Shown here one piece after another: positions 1 to 5,198 of a stretch of DNA of 6,329 bases (position 1 is its first letter; the number at the start of each line of letters is the position of its first letter). Where the stretch lies: NCBI GenBank assembly GCA_946529195.1, contig CAMMZE010000064.1, forward strand, positions 1-6,329, given 5' to 3'. A program made the translations under genes and the position numbers. This stretch comes from an uncultured Lachnospiraceae bacterium (lineage in GTDB: Bacteria > Bacillota_A > Clostridia > Lachnospirales > Lachnospiraceae). A model generated the notes under the pieces. The model did no database searches and was not told the DNA's origin. It worked only from the letters and a program-made list of their open reading frames with translations.

Positions 1-201
1 GTTGTTCCGGATCTGATGTCCGGCAACCTGCTGATCAAGGTTCTCCAGCACAGCTGTCATGCAACCGGATACGGCATCCTGGTAGGAGCAAAGGTTCCGA
101 TCGCCATCAGCTCCCGAAGCGACGCTCCCGAGCAGTCCTATCTGTCTCTGGCAGCCTGCGCTGTTATGAAGAACAGCAAGGATCCGGTTTACTTCGAGTA
201 A
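1..201 (+). CDS. Phosphate acetyl/butyryltransferase-family protein, 3' end only
   Basis: This is the last 66 codons of a gene that enters from the left edge; the frame is open from base 1 and stops at TAA 199-201. Visible motifs fit the C-terminal part of the PTA_PTB phosphotransacylase family: VPDLMSGNLLIK (the VPDIExGNxLYK signature), GILVGAKVP and SSRSDAPEQSYLSLA (the TSRADSxExKLxSxAxA signature). These resemble phosphate butyryltransferase more than classical acetate-pathway Pta. The family transfers an acyl group between CoA and inorganic phosphate in the cytoplasm, linking acyl-CoA pools to acyl-phosphate and ATP formation through a kinase. No kinase gene lies on the visible side. The N-terminal part is outside the window, so a fused MaoC-like domain, known in some members, cannot be excluded. 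Family assignment is fairly safe; acyl specificity is not determined. Confidence 0.8.
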   Translation, partial: VVPDLMSGNLLIKVLQHSCHATGYGILVGAKVPIAISSRSDAPEQSYLSLAACAVMKNSKDPVYFE

Positions 202-240
202 TCTCTATACAGTGAAGAATCTCATACTTATATAACAAGG

Positions 241-287
241 GAAGCCTTCTCCTGTCATGGCGCGGGGAAGGCTTCTCTTCCTTTATT
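241..287 (+). terminator. Intrinsic terminator after the phosphotransacylase gene
   Basis: Arms GAAGCCTTCTCC (241-252) and GGGGAAGGCTTC (264-275) form a 12-bp stem with one G-T wobble and an 11-nt loop, followed by a T-rich stretch (TCTTCCTTTATT). It lies 40 nt after the stop codon. A second, weaker inverted repeat, CCGCCAT (288-294) with ATGGCGG (311-317), follows at once and is also trailed by T/C-rich DNA, so there may be tandem termination. Confidence 0.75.
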
Positions 288-416
288 CCGCCATAGCGGG
301 CAGCTCAGCCATGGCGGGTGTTCCTTTTCCTCCCCTGGGGGCGGCAGAGCAGGGCCGGGGTATACTGATTAAAACAGGATTACATAATTGTCAGAAATTA
401 AGAGGAGAAATGGAAT

Positions 417-1106
417 ATGAGAGCATCTATGATTGCGGAGGTTGCCAGCAGAAAGAGCGTGGGCGACATTTTTGAATTCGGAAGATATATGGTGCAGGCA
501 GCAGTCAAGCCTTACAAATACCCGGCAAAGATTTATAAGAGTATGGAATGGTATGTACTTGCCCGGGAAGGCAGCCGTATGCTTTTGCTGAGCAAAGACT
601 GCGTGGACTGGGAGTTCATAGACGGAACAGGCCATCCGCAGACATGGGAGAATTGTTTTGCCCGAAAGGAACTGCTCCCGGCATTTTTCAAAGACACTTT
701 CACAGAAGAGGAGAAAAGTCTGATCATACCGGCCCGGCTGGAGACAAAGGACAATGTGAAGTTCGGGACAAAGGGCGGGGAAGATACGACCGACCAGATC
801 TTCTTCCTCAGCATAGAGGAATTCCAGAAATATGTATTTCCGGAAGCTGCCCGTTCATCTTTGTACATGGTAGACCGTCTCACGGAAGATTCGAAAGAAC
901 AGAAAGAAGAAAAATATGAACTCTGGCATGAGCCTGCAGACTGGTGGCTCCGATCCCCGGGAGAAGAACCGTATTGCAATGCAGTGGTAAGCAGCAGGGG
1001 AGACCTGTGGGAAGAAGGCCTGGAAAACGGGGCTGACGAGGTCGGGATCCGGCCAGCCATCTGGATCGATCTGACAGCCGCTCAGGATGAAGAGTTTCCA
1101 TTTTAA
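417..1106 (+). CDS. DUF6273 domain-containing protein
   Basis: A 229-residue protein of unknown function, carrying the pattern of DUF6273, a domain common in Clostridia. Visible landmarks in order: GDIFEFGRY (16-24), MEWYVL (43-48), LLLSK (56-60), TWENC (76-80), the acidic stretch TFTEEEKS (94-101), DQIFFLSIEEFQKY (126-139), WWLRSPG (176-182) and GIRPAIWI (210-217). There is no signal peptide or membrane segment, so it is probably cytoplasmic. The start at 417 is chosen because AGAGGAGA (401-408) sits 8 nt upstream. The ATG at 410 is in another frame and soon stops. A TATACT at 361-366 could be a -10 box, but I see no -35, so the promoter is unresolved. The stop codon is followed within 11 nt by a possible micro-ORF and the 32-bp repeat that lead into the phosphoesterase gene, so co-transcription is plausible. 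Confidence 0.85.
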   Translation: MRASMIAEVASRKSVGDIFEFGRYMVQAAVKPYKYPAKIYKSMEWYVLAREGSRMLLLSKDCVDWEFIDGTGHPQTWENCFARKELLPAFFKDTFTEEEKSLIIPARLETKDNVKFGTKGGEDTTDQIFFLSIEEFQKYVFPEAARSSLYMVDRLTEDSKEQKEEKYELWHEPADWWLRSPGEEPYCNAVVSSRGDLWEEGLENGADEVGIRPAIWIDLTAAQDEEFPF

Positions 1107-1117
1107 AGAGGACGGGG

Positions 1118-1171
1118 ATGCCGGAGATCCGGAGAATGAGAAGTTCAGAGAGCGAGAAATCCGGAGAATGA
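1118..1171 (+). CDS. Possible 17-codon micro-ORF heading a chain of coupled micro-ORFs
   Basis: ATG 1118 opens a frame reading MPEIRRMRSSESEKSGE and stopping at TGA 1169-1171. AAGAGGA (1106-1112) is 5 nt upstream, a usable ribosome binding site. The TGA overlaps an ATG at 1168 (ATGA), which opens a second frame reading MRSSESEKSGD and stopping at TGA 1201-1203. That stop overlaps a TTG at 1200, which opens LKSSESEKSGA, stopping at TGA 1233-1235. The ATGA overlap and the recurring peptide follow from the 32-bp repeat period. Whether any of it is translated is inference; it may only be repeat DNA. Confidence 0.25.
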   Translation: MPEIRRMRSSESEKSGE

Positions 1172-1250
1172 GAAGTTCAGAGAGCGAGAAATCCGGAGAT
1201 TGAAAAGTTCGGAGAGCGAGAAATCCGGAGCCTGAAAAATATGACGAGAA
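1127..1250 (+). repeat. 32-bp purine-rich tandem repeat, about 4 copies
   Basis: Units start with ATCCGGAG at 1127, 1159, 1191 and 1223, exactly 32 bp apart. Units 1 and 2 are identical. Unit 3 differs at three bases. Unit 4 (1223-1250) is degenerate and about 4 nt short, and ends directly before the ribosome binding site of the phosphoesterase gene. The plus strand is strongly purine-rich. The period is not a multiple of three, so the array cannot be one in-frame repeat protein. There are no spacers, which excludes CRISPR. It fills nearly all of the 156-nt gap between the DUF6273 and phosphoesterase genes. Confidence 0.95.
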
Positions 1251-1262
1251 AGGGTGAGAGAT

Positions 1263-1967
1263 ATGGCTAGAATATTTATAACAGGAGACACCCATGGAGA
1301 CATCGATATCGGCAAGGTCAGCGTCCGTCGCTGGCCTTTGCAGAAGGAACTGACAAAAGAAGATTATCTGATCATACTTGGGGATGCGGGCCTTGTCTGG
1401 TACAACAGCCCCAAAGACAATTATATCCAGAAATGGTGGCAGGATAAGCCCTTTACAACCCTCTTTGTGGACGGAAATCATGAAAACCACGAGGCCCTGG
1501 CGGCTTATCCTGTTGAAGTCTGGAAGGGGGGAAAGATCCACCGGATCCGGGACAGCGTTTTTCATCTCATGCGGGGACAGGTATTTACAATAGAAGGGCT
1601 GAAGTTCTTTACCATGGGTGGGGCAGACTCCGTTGACAAGGCATTCCGCCACCCCTTTGTATCTTGGTGGCCGCAGGAACTGCCTTCGGTCAGCGAATAC
1701 GACGAAGCACTTGCCAATCTGGCGGCAGCCGGAATGCAGGTAGACTATGTGCTGACCCACGACTGCGGCGCCCATCTCTACCCCAAACTCTGCAGCGGAA
1801 AAGGCGTGCATGCCATAAACGGTTTCTTCGACCGACTGGAATACGAAGAGAAACTCCAGTTCCGGCACTGGTATTTCGGCCACCACCACAGGGATCTGCA
1901 GCTGGACGGGCGTCATACAGTCCTCTACGACAAGATCATCGAGATCCCCGGGTGCGATAGGGCTTGA
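1263..1967 (+). CDS. Calcineurin-like metallophosphoesterase
   Basis: A 234-residue cytoplasmic protein of the calcineurin-like phosphoesterase superfamily, which hydrolyses phosphomono- or phosphodiesters at a two-metal centre. All diagnostic motifs are present: GDTHGD (8-13; metal ligands D9 and H11), GDAG (40-43; bridging D41), GNHE (71-74; N72 and catalytic H73), THD (165-167; H166) and GHHH (206-209; H207 and H209). The enzyme should therefore be active. Substrate cannot be read from the sequence; related short clostridial proteins are annotated only as metallophosphoesterase or serine/threonine phosphatase. ATG 1263 is preferred, with AGGGTGAG (1251-1258) 4 nt upstream. A GTG three codons earlier (1254) lies inside that ribosome binding site. 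The gene follows the 32-bp repeat array and the DUF6273 gene in the same direction and ends in a hairpin that begins at its stop codon. Confidence 0.92.
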   Translation: MARIFITGDTHGDIDIGKVSVRRWPLQKELTKEDYLIILGDAGLVWYNSPKDNYIQKWWQDKPFTTLFVDGNHENHEALAAYPVEVWKGGKIHRIRDSVFHLMRGQVFTIEGLKFFTMGGADSVDKAFRHPFVSWWPQELPSVSEYDEALANLAAAGMQVDYVLTHDCGAHLYPKLCSGKGVHAINGFFDRLEYEEKLQFRHWYFGHHHRDLQLDGRHTVLYDKIIEIPGCDRA

Positions 1968-2010
1968 TTTACGGAGAGGATGCAAGAGGAAAGAATCCTC
2001 TCCGTAAATT
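1967..2010 (+). terminator. Hairpin after the phosphoesterase gene
   Basis: ATTTACGGAGAGG (1967-1979) pairs perfectly with CCTCTCCGTAAAT (1997-2009), a 13-bp stem with a 17-nt loop. The left arm begins at the last base of the TGA stop. The following TTTATCGGATTT is only moderately T-rich, so termination may be incomplete. The position directly after the gene supports the call. Confidence 0.65.
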
Positions 2011-2076
2011 TATCGGATTTGATGGATCAGCACGATAAGCCGGATGTTAAAAGAGAAAGAAAAAGAAGATTTCAGA

Positions 2077-2092
2077 AAGTGGTTAACCACTT
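2077..2092. promoter_or_regulatory. Perfect 16-bp palindrome, candidate operator
   Basis: AAGTGGTTAACCACTT is a perfect palindrome that ends one base before the -35 box of the dehydrogenase promoter. The half-sites TGGT and ACCA separated by two bases have the same layout as some FadR-subfamily GntR operators, such as the UxuR type TGGT-TA-ACCA. A bound dimer here could block or recruit RNA polymerase. No regulator gene is in the window, so the protein that binds is unknown; the GntR suggestion is inference. Confidence 0.6.
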
Positions 2093-2093
2093 C

Positions 2094-2122
2094 TTGCATT
2101 CCGCGGGTCCTTTGTATATAAT
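2094..2122 (+). promoter_or_regulatory. Sigma-A-type promoter of the 2-hydroxyacid dehydrogenase gene
   Basis: The -35 box is TTGCAT (2094-2099, four of six consensus) and the -10 box is TATAAT (2117-2122, perfect), with the ideal 17-bp spacer. Transcription should start near 2129, giving a leader of about 43 nt that contains the ribosome binding site AGGAGG (2158-2163). Confidence 0.85.
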
Positions 2123-2171
2123 ATATAGAAAGATATCGTTCGCAATGAATAGAACCCAGGAGGAATATGAG

Positions 2172-3122
2172 ATGAAAGTTGTAATTTTAGAGCCGTTGGC
2201 TGTTGAGAAGGACCGCCTGATGGCAATCGCACAGGAAATTTTAGGAGACAGTGTAGAGATTACTATGTATGACAACCGGACACTTGATCCCCAGGAACTG
2301 ATCGAGCGCGGAAAAGATGCGGACATCGTAATCGAGGCCAACCAGCCCCTCAGCGCTGAAGTAATCAAAGGGTTTAAGAACTGCAAACTGCTCAATGTCG
2401 GTTTCACCGGACTGGACCATGTAGCACTGGATGCCTGCAAAGAAATGGGCATGATGGTCTGCAATTGCTCCGGATATTCCACAGCCTGCGTAGCAGACCT
2501 TGTATTCGGATCCCTGATCTCCTTCTACAGAAATATTGCAGCCTGTGACACCGCAACCAGAAACGGCGGCACTATGGCAGGTCTGGTAGGATATGAGCTG
2601 GAAGGCAAGAAGTTCGGCGTAGTCGGCACCGGCGCCATCGGCCTCAGAGTCGCAAAGATCGCCGCAGCATTCGGCTGCGAAGTATACGCATACAGCAGAA
2701 CCGTTAAGGATGTACCCGGCGTGACCTATGTATCTCTCGATGAGCTGATGAGCACCTGCGACATCATCTCCCTGCACATGCCTTCCAACGCATCCACAAA
2801 GGGAATGATCAGCGCAGAAAAGATCGCTATGATGAAAGAGAACGCAGTTCTGATCAATATGGCAAGAGGTCCCGTAATCGACAGCCAGGCCCTGGCTGAC
2901 GCACTCAACAATGACAAGATCCTCGGCGCCTGCATCGACGTATACGAGATGGAGCCTCCCATCCCCGGCGATCACCCGCTGCTCACCGCAAAACACACTG
3001 TAGTAACACCGCACGTAGCATTCGCCACCAAAGAAGCCTTCATCAAACGCGCCCACATCCTCTTCGAAAACATCAAAGCCTACATGAATGGCACACCCCA
3101 GAATGTAAAAGTAGAAGCATAA
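2172..3122 (+). CDS. D-isomer-specific 2-hydroxyacid dehydrogenase (glycerate/hydroxypyruvate reductase-like)
   Basis: A 316-residue cytoplasmic oxidoreductase that reversibly reduces a 2-oxoacid to the D-2-hydroxyacid with NAD(P)H. The catalytic domain spans residues 1-100 and the C-terminal end. The Rossmann cofactor domain (about 101-285) has the GTGAIG dinucleotide motif at 152-157. The catalytic triad is present: R232 (in NMARGPVID), E261 (in DVYEMEPP) and H281 (in TPHVAFATKEA). Length is normal. After the second Rossmann strand the sequence is AYSRT (173-177) where NAD-specific members usually have Asp, so NADP(H) use is possible. The TPH-AFATKEA end resembles glycerate dehydrogenase/hydroxypyruvate reductase relatives, but the substrate is not settled. 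Start 2172 is fixed by AGGAGG 8 nt upstream; an in-frame ATG at 1980 would run through the terminator, operator and promoter. It is a single-gene unit with its own promoter and terminator. Confidence 0.92.
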   Translation: MKVVILEPLAVEKDRLMAIAQEILGDSVEITMYDNRTLDPQELIERGKDADIVIEANQPLSAEVIKGFKNCKLLNVGFTGLDHVALDACKEMGMMVCNCSGYSTACVADLVFGSLISFYRNIAACDTATRNGGTMAGLVGYELEGKKFGVVGTGAIGLRVAKIAAAFGCEVYAYSRTVKDVPGVTYVSLDELMSTCDIISLHMPSNASTKGMISAEKIAMMKENAVLINMARGPVIDSQALADALNNDKILGACIDVYEMEPPIPGDHPLLTAKHTVVTPHVAFATKEAFIKRAHILFENIKAYMNGTPQNVKVEA

Positions 3123-3144
3123 AAAACAAAAAAGAAACCCGAAA

Positions 3145-3175
3145 AAAAGAGACCAGCAGCCAGCTGGTCTCTTTT
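3145..3175 (+). terminator. Strong intrinsic terminator of the dehydrogenase gene
   Basis: AAAAGAGACCAGC (3145-3157) pairs perfectly with GCTGGTCTCTTTT (3163-3175) around a 5-nt loop, 22 nt after the stop. The A-run before and T-run after mean it could work in both directions, although no convergent gene is present. Confidence 0.93.
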
Positions 3176-3181
3176 CAATAC

Positions 3182-3224
3182 AGACAAACATTTGTATAGA
3201 CAAATAAAAAAATAAGGGTATAAT
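3182..3224 (+). promoter_or_regulatory. Promoter of the prsW-pfoR-like operon with repeated AGACAAA motifs
   Basis: The -10 box TATAAT (3219-3224) is perfect. The best -35 is TAGACA (3197-3202), five of six bases of TTGACA, with a 16-bp spacer. The predicted start is near 3231. AGACAAA occurs at 3182-3188 and again at 3198-3204, 16 bp apart, the second copy overlapping the -35. A TTTGT (3191-3195) between them forms inverted repeats with both. This arrangement may be a regulator site, which is inference. Confidence 0.75.
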
Positions 3225-3241
3225 GTGTTTAAAAAACGTCA

Positions 3242-3311
3242 CCCCGAATACACATACAGAGCTGCTTTCGTGAGCTCGCTCACAGAAACAGCACTGTATG
3301 TGTATTCGGGG
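3242..3311. repeat. 70-nt near-perfect palindrome in the leader of the prsW-like gene
   Basis: CCCCGAATACACATACAG (3242-3259) is exactly complementary to CTGTATGTGTATTCGGGG (3294-3311). The interior continues the pairing: 4 bp, 3 bp with one wobble, then 6 bp around the centre GAGCTC, interrupted by three single mismatches. As RNA this is one long rod starting about 11 nt from the predicted 5' end. It ends 14 nt before the ribosome binding site. No T-run follows, so it is not an intrinsic terminator. It may be a leader structure (stability or RNase III target) or an inserted palindromic repeat. Confidence 0.9.
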
Positions 3312-3336
3312 CGGACCAGACGCGAAGGGAGGAATC

Positions 3337-4029
3337 ATGTCAATCATCATCATTGCAGGCATGCTGCCGGCATTCATCCTGTTGTATTTCATCTACAAAC
3401 AGGACAAGATCGAAAAGGAACCGATGGGGCTGATCATAAAGCTCTTCATCCTCGGCGGACTGATGACCATTCCGGCCGGAATCGCGGAATCTTTCTTCAT
3501 TCCCATCGCGATGAATTTGCTGGCAGGCGGCAGCGGACTCCTTTTCCTGCTGGTGGAGAATTTCCTGATTGTCGGCCTTGCGGAGGAGGGATTCAAGCGG
3601 CTGGTTATGCGCGGGCTCACCTGGAACCATCCGGCATTCAACTACCGCTTTGACGGCGTCGTATACGGCGTGGCGGTCTCTCTTGGCTTCGCGGCTTTTG
3701 AAAATGTGATGTATGTTATGGGATACGGTCTTGGCATCGCTCCCATCCGTGCGGTCACAGCGATTCCGCTTCACTGTATTGTCGGTGTTTTTATGGGTCA
3801 TTATTACGGAATGTCGAGATTCTACGCGGTTAGGGGGAAGGAGATTCAGAGCAGAAGAAATCAGAAGCTCAGCCTGTGGGTTCCAGTTCTGATTCACGGT
3901 TTATATGACTTTGCTGCTGTTGCCGGATCCCCTGCCATGGAGGCGGGATTCCTTGCATTCATCGTAATTCTTGATATTATCGCAATTTCCGCAGTACGGA
4001 GATTCGCAAGAAATGATCAGCCGGCCTGA
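3337..4029 (+). CDS. PrsW-family intramembrane glutamic protease
   Basis: A 230-residue polytopic membrane protein of the PrsW family, related to CAAX/Abi-type intramembrane proteases. In Bacillus subtilis, PrsW makes the site-1 cut in the anti-sigma factor RsiW. The conserved motifs are all visible: EEGFK (83-87; catalytic glutamates E83/E84), FDGVVYG (105-111) leading to FEN (121-123), H146 in the segment TAIPLHCIVG, and HGLYD (187-191). Several hydrophobic segments are evident, including residues 2-20, 33-62, 67-82, 107-130, 136-154 and 201-219. ATG 3337 is chosen for AGGGAGG (3326-3332), with a short 4-nt spacer. An in-frame ATG at 3298 lies inside the palindrome and lacks a ribosome binding site. 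No anti-sigma or sigma gene is nearby, so the substrate is unknown. A gap of 22 nt to the next gene suggests an operon. Confidence 0.88.
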   Translation: MSIIIIAGMLPAFILLYFIYKQDKIEKEPMGLIIKLFILGGLMTIPAGIAESFFIPIAMNLLAGGSGLLFLLVENFLIVGLAEEGFKRLVMRGLTWNHPAFNYRFDGVVYGVAVSLGFAAFENVMYVMGYGLGIAPIRAVTAIPLHCIVGVFMGHYYGMSRFYAVRGKEIQSRRNQKLSLWVPVLIHGLYDFAAVAGSPAMEAGFLAFIVILDIIAISAVRRFARNDQPA

Positions 4030-4051
4030 TCAAATAAGGAGGAAATCTGAA

Positions 4052-5113
4052 ATGTCAGATGTAAAAGGTTTCTTAAAGAAGAAGAACATTGAGATCTCTG
4101 CAAAGAGGTACGGTATCGATGCCCTCGGCGCTATGGCGCAGGGTCTCTTTGCATCACTGCTGATGGGCACAATCCTCAGCACACTGGGCAATCAGCTGGG
4201 AATCGAGATCCTGGCAACGATCGGCAGTTATGCATCGCAGGCAACAGGTCCTGCTATGGCAATCTCGATTGGTTACGCGCTCCAGTGCCCGCCTCTGGTA
4301 CTGTTCTCACTGGCGGCAGTCGGTGTAGCAGGCAATTCGCTGGGCGGAGCAGGCGGTCCGCTGGCTGTTCTGGTTGTGACCATCTTCGCGGCAGAGTTCG
4401 GTAAACTCGTCTCCAAAGAGACTAAGATTGATATTCTGGTGACCCCCCTGGTGACCATCTGCGTGGGCGTAGGCCTCAGCCTCTGGTGGGCGCCCGCGAT
4501 TGGAGCGGCTGCAAGTGCAGTCGGCGGAGCAATCATGTGGGCAACAGAGCTGCAGCCTTTCCTGATGGGTATTCTCGTATCAGTAATCGTTGGTATCGCA
4601 CTGACCCTTCCGATCAGCAGCGCTGCCATCTGCGCGGCACTGGGACTGACCGGACTGGCAGGCGGCGCAGCTGTAGCAGGCTGCTGTGCCCAGATGGTAG
4701 GATTTGCGATCATGTCCTTCCGTGAGAACCGCTGGGGCGGTCTGGTAGCACAGGGAATCGGCACTTCCATGCTGCAGATGGGCAATATCGTACGCAATCC
4801 CAGAATCTGGATCCCGCCCATCCTTGCATCGGCTGTAACAGGCCCCATCGCCACCTGCGTGTTCAAAATGCAGATGAATGGCGCAGCCATTTCTTCCGGT
4901 ATGGGAACCTGCGGCCTGGTAGGACAGATCGGCGTATATACCGGCTGGCTGGCAGACATAGAAGCCGGCACAAAAGCAGCCGTCACAGCAGGCGACTGGA
5001 TCGGCCTGATCCTGATCTGCTTCATTCTTCCCGGTCTGCTGACCTGGCTCTTTGGCCTTTTCTTCCGCAAGATCGGCTGGATCAGAGAAAACGATCTGAA
5101 GCTTGACCTGTAA
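4052..5113 (+). CDS. PfoR-type / PTS EIIC-like multi-pass membrane protein
   Basis: A 353-residue, very hydrophobic and Gly/Ala-rich protein that fits the PTS_EIIC_2 family (the PfoR group, described as a putative toxin regulator after the Clostridium perfringens perfringolysin O regulator). A basic N-terminus (FLKKKNIEISAKRYGIDALGAMAQG) precedes about eight to ten membrane segments, for example around 27-45, 66-96, 102-115, 127-147, 169-189, 193-219, 256-271 and 316-338. Visible landmarks include GNSLGGAGGP (94-103) and GNIVRNPRIWIPP (244-256). No phosphorylation domain (EIIA or EIIB) is fused or adjacent, so ordinary PTS transport is not shown and the substrate is unknown. Start 4052 is fixed by AAGGAGG (4036-4042), 9 nt upstream. 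It is probably co-transcribed with the PrsW-like gene and ends at a strong terminator. Confidence 0.85.
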   Translation: MSDVKGFLKKKNIEISAKRYGIDALGAMAQGLFASLLMGTILSTLGNQLGIEILATIGSYASQATGPAMAISIGYALQCPPLVLFSLAAVGVAGNSLGGAGGPLAVLVVTIFAAEFGKLVSKETKIDILVTPLVTICVGVGLSLWWAPAIGAAASAVGGAIMWATELQPFLMGILVSVIVGIALTLPISSAAICAALGLTGLAGGAAVAGCCAQMVGFAIMSFRENRWGGLVAQGIGTSMLQMGNIVRNPRIWIPPILASAVTGPIATCVFKMQMNGAAISSGMGTCGLVGQIGVYTGWLADIEAGTKAAVTAGDWIGLILICFILPGLLTWLFGLFFRKIGWIRENDLKLDL

Positions 5114-5130
5114 CAGATCATATGGATGAC

Positions 5131-5177
5131 AAAAGAGGGACAGCTCACTAATCACTTAGTGCAGCTGTCCCTCTTTT
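5131..5177. terminator. Bidirectional terminator between convergent genes
   Basis: The left arm 5131-5151 (AAAAGAGGGACAGCT then CACTAA) pairs with the right arm 5156-5177 (TTAGTG, one bulged C, then AGCTGTCCCTCTTTT) around the 4-nt loop TCAC. The 21-bp stem is flanked by A-runs on the left and T-runs on the right. It can therefore stop transcripts from the EIIC-like gene and from the convergent YitT-like gene, whose stop codon is at 5199. Confidence 0.93.
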
Positions 5178-5198
5178 ATTTGCCGGAACGGTATGGAT

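Noticed and set aside
1127..1250. CRISPR array
   Set aside because: Repeats are directly contiguous with no variable spacers, and there are no cas genes in the window.
855..1985. Long minus-strand open frame (376 codons) across the DUF6273 gene, the repeat array and the phosphoesterase gene
   Set aside because: It is antisense to two genes with clear family motifs, crosses a tandem repeat and has no recognisable domain. It is a shadow frame.
1980..2171. 64-residue N-terminal extension of the dehydrogenase from ATG 1980
   Set aside because: It would translate the loop of the preceding terminator, the operator palindrome, the promoter and the ribosome binding site. ATG 2172 has an ideal AGGAGG.
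3242..3311. Intrinsic terminator or transcription attenuator
   Set aside because: The stem is followed by GCGGACCAGACG with no T-run, and the interior mismatched rod is much longer than typical terminators.
2241..3392. Long minus-strand open frame (383 codons) opposite the dehydrogenase gene
   Set aside because: It runs through a terminator, a promoter and the 70-nt palindrome, has an odd Cys/Gly/Tyr-rich composition, and lies antisense to a gene with an intact catalytic triad.
3971..4051. Upstream ATG for the EIIC-like protein, overlapping the PrsW-like gene
   Set aside because: ATG 4052 has AAGGAGG 9 nt upstream and begins at the natural family start; the extension is the PrsW-like coding sequence in another frame.
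4273..5148. Minus-strand open frame (291 codons) opposite the EIIC-like gene
   Set aside because: Proline/serine/alanine-rich composition is the mirror of a Gly/Ala-rich membrane protein; no motif and no good start.
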